The notes beneath the pieces are model-generated. The model ran no database searches, had not been told where the DNA came from, and was given only the letters and a program-made list of their open reading frames with translations. A stretch of DNA of 64,000 nucleotides from contig CM046859.1 in assembly GCA_025617745.1 (NCBI GenBank), forward strand, positions 28,633,371-28,697,370. The letters are read 5' to 3'. Shown one piece after another: positions 63,506 to 64,000 of this stretch. Every line of letters starts with the position of its first letter. Position 1 is the stretch's first letter. The position numbers and the translations under genes were made by a program. Origin of the DNA: Heliocidaris erythrogramma (taxonomy: Eukaryota > Echinodermata > Echinoidea > Camarodonta > Echinometridae).

Positions 63506-64000
63506 CAAGATGAATGCGACTGCGTCTCCTATATGCCTCCGCCTAAATTCAGTTGATGGCTCAAACTGCTCTTGAAATATTGTGATAACCAGAATAAAAG
63601 CCTCTAATTACATGTTAACTGACCTCTTTGACATTTGACCTTACACCTTATAACCCAACTTATCTCCTCCTAGTCATGAATACAAATTAGTTGAGATATG
63701 GTGATAACAATGTAAAACTACCCCAAAATCTAATCATTTCCTCTTTCTATGAAAATACATACTGGTACCAAGTTGGAAGTTCTTACCTCAAACAGTTCTT
63801 CAGAAATCGCGATAACAGTGCTAAAAACCAAGAATTTCATGTAATTTCATGTAAATTGACCTCTGTGACCTCCTTATCCCAAAATCTAATCAGTTCATCT
63901 TCGTATAGGGATACATACTAGTACCAAGTTTGAAGTTCTTACCTCAAACGGTTCTTGAGATATCGCAGTAACGAGGCTAAAAACCAGTAATTTCATGTAA
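63506..64000. mobile_element. Satellite-bearing element, family 1, copy D (cut by window edge)
   Basis: Same left end as copy B (AAGATGAATGCGACTGCG, TATGCCTCCGCC, TTCAGTTGATGGCTCAAACT) followed by diverged and then typical monomers. It runs off the window. Confidence 0.9.

Noticed and set aside
1-64000. Retrovirus-like, LTR or Polinton-like elements
   Set aside because: No protease, integrase, capsid, envelope or long terminal repeat signature was recognised. The reverse transcriptase here is of LINE type.

Overview
This is animal nuclear DNA, most likely from an echinoderm and probably a sea urchin. The two host genes are metazoan and intron-rich. Much of the rest is short inverted-repeat DNA transposons, homopolymer C or G runs, and dispersed repeats of the kind I associate with echinoid genomes. 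The species assignment is an inference from repeat style, not a match I could run. No prokaryotic genes and no CRISPR array were seen, and no retrovirus-like or Polinton-like element was recognised.

Two host genes face each other. ATG10, the E2-like enzyme that conjugates ATG12 to ATG5 in autophagy, is on the + strand. It is complete in six exons from 14034 to 30725 (about 218 residues) with the HPC active-site motif present. NUP155, an inner-ring nucleoporin, is on the - strand. The window holds its last sixteen recognisable coding exons, from 62683 down to the stop at 38646 (about 630 residues, the C-terminal part). All splice phases agree across both chains. The two 3' ends converge with about 8 kb between them.

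Layout. 0-1.2 kb is an inverted-repeat element built from a degenerate TRCGSA word. 4.8-10.6 kb is a decayed L1/Tx1-type LINE on the - strand, interrupted by a block with a PHD-like finger and a 15-bp minisatellite present in both orientations. 11-13 kb has a tandem duplication with a TTAA-flanked insertion. 14-31 kb is ATG10, whose introns hold many MITEs, two hAT-type elements and a decayed THAP-domain transposon. 31-38.6 kb is intergenic. 38.6-62.7 kb is NUP155, whose introns contain satellite-bearing elements, a Harbinger-type transposase with its DDE residues, a SWIM-like fragment and an RTE LINE fragment. The right edge enters another satellite-bearing element.

The most unusual theme is that pieces of host exons have been tandemly copied on the 3' side of the parent exon in four places: the ATG10 last exon (about 7 copies) and three different NUP155 exons (3 to 4 copies each). 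One NUP155 case leaves two 30-nt segments with an acceptor-like and a donor-like site on each side, so they could act as frame-preserving micro-exons. A second theme is a set of TTAA-flanked non-autonomous elements. A third is two unrelated element families that share one design: short inverted ends, tandem monomers, a GACGGAC-rich tail and a terminal hairpin. One copy carries an 842-bp, five-monomer higher-order repeat.
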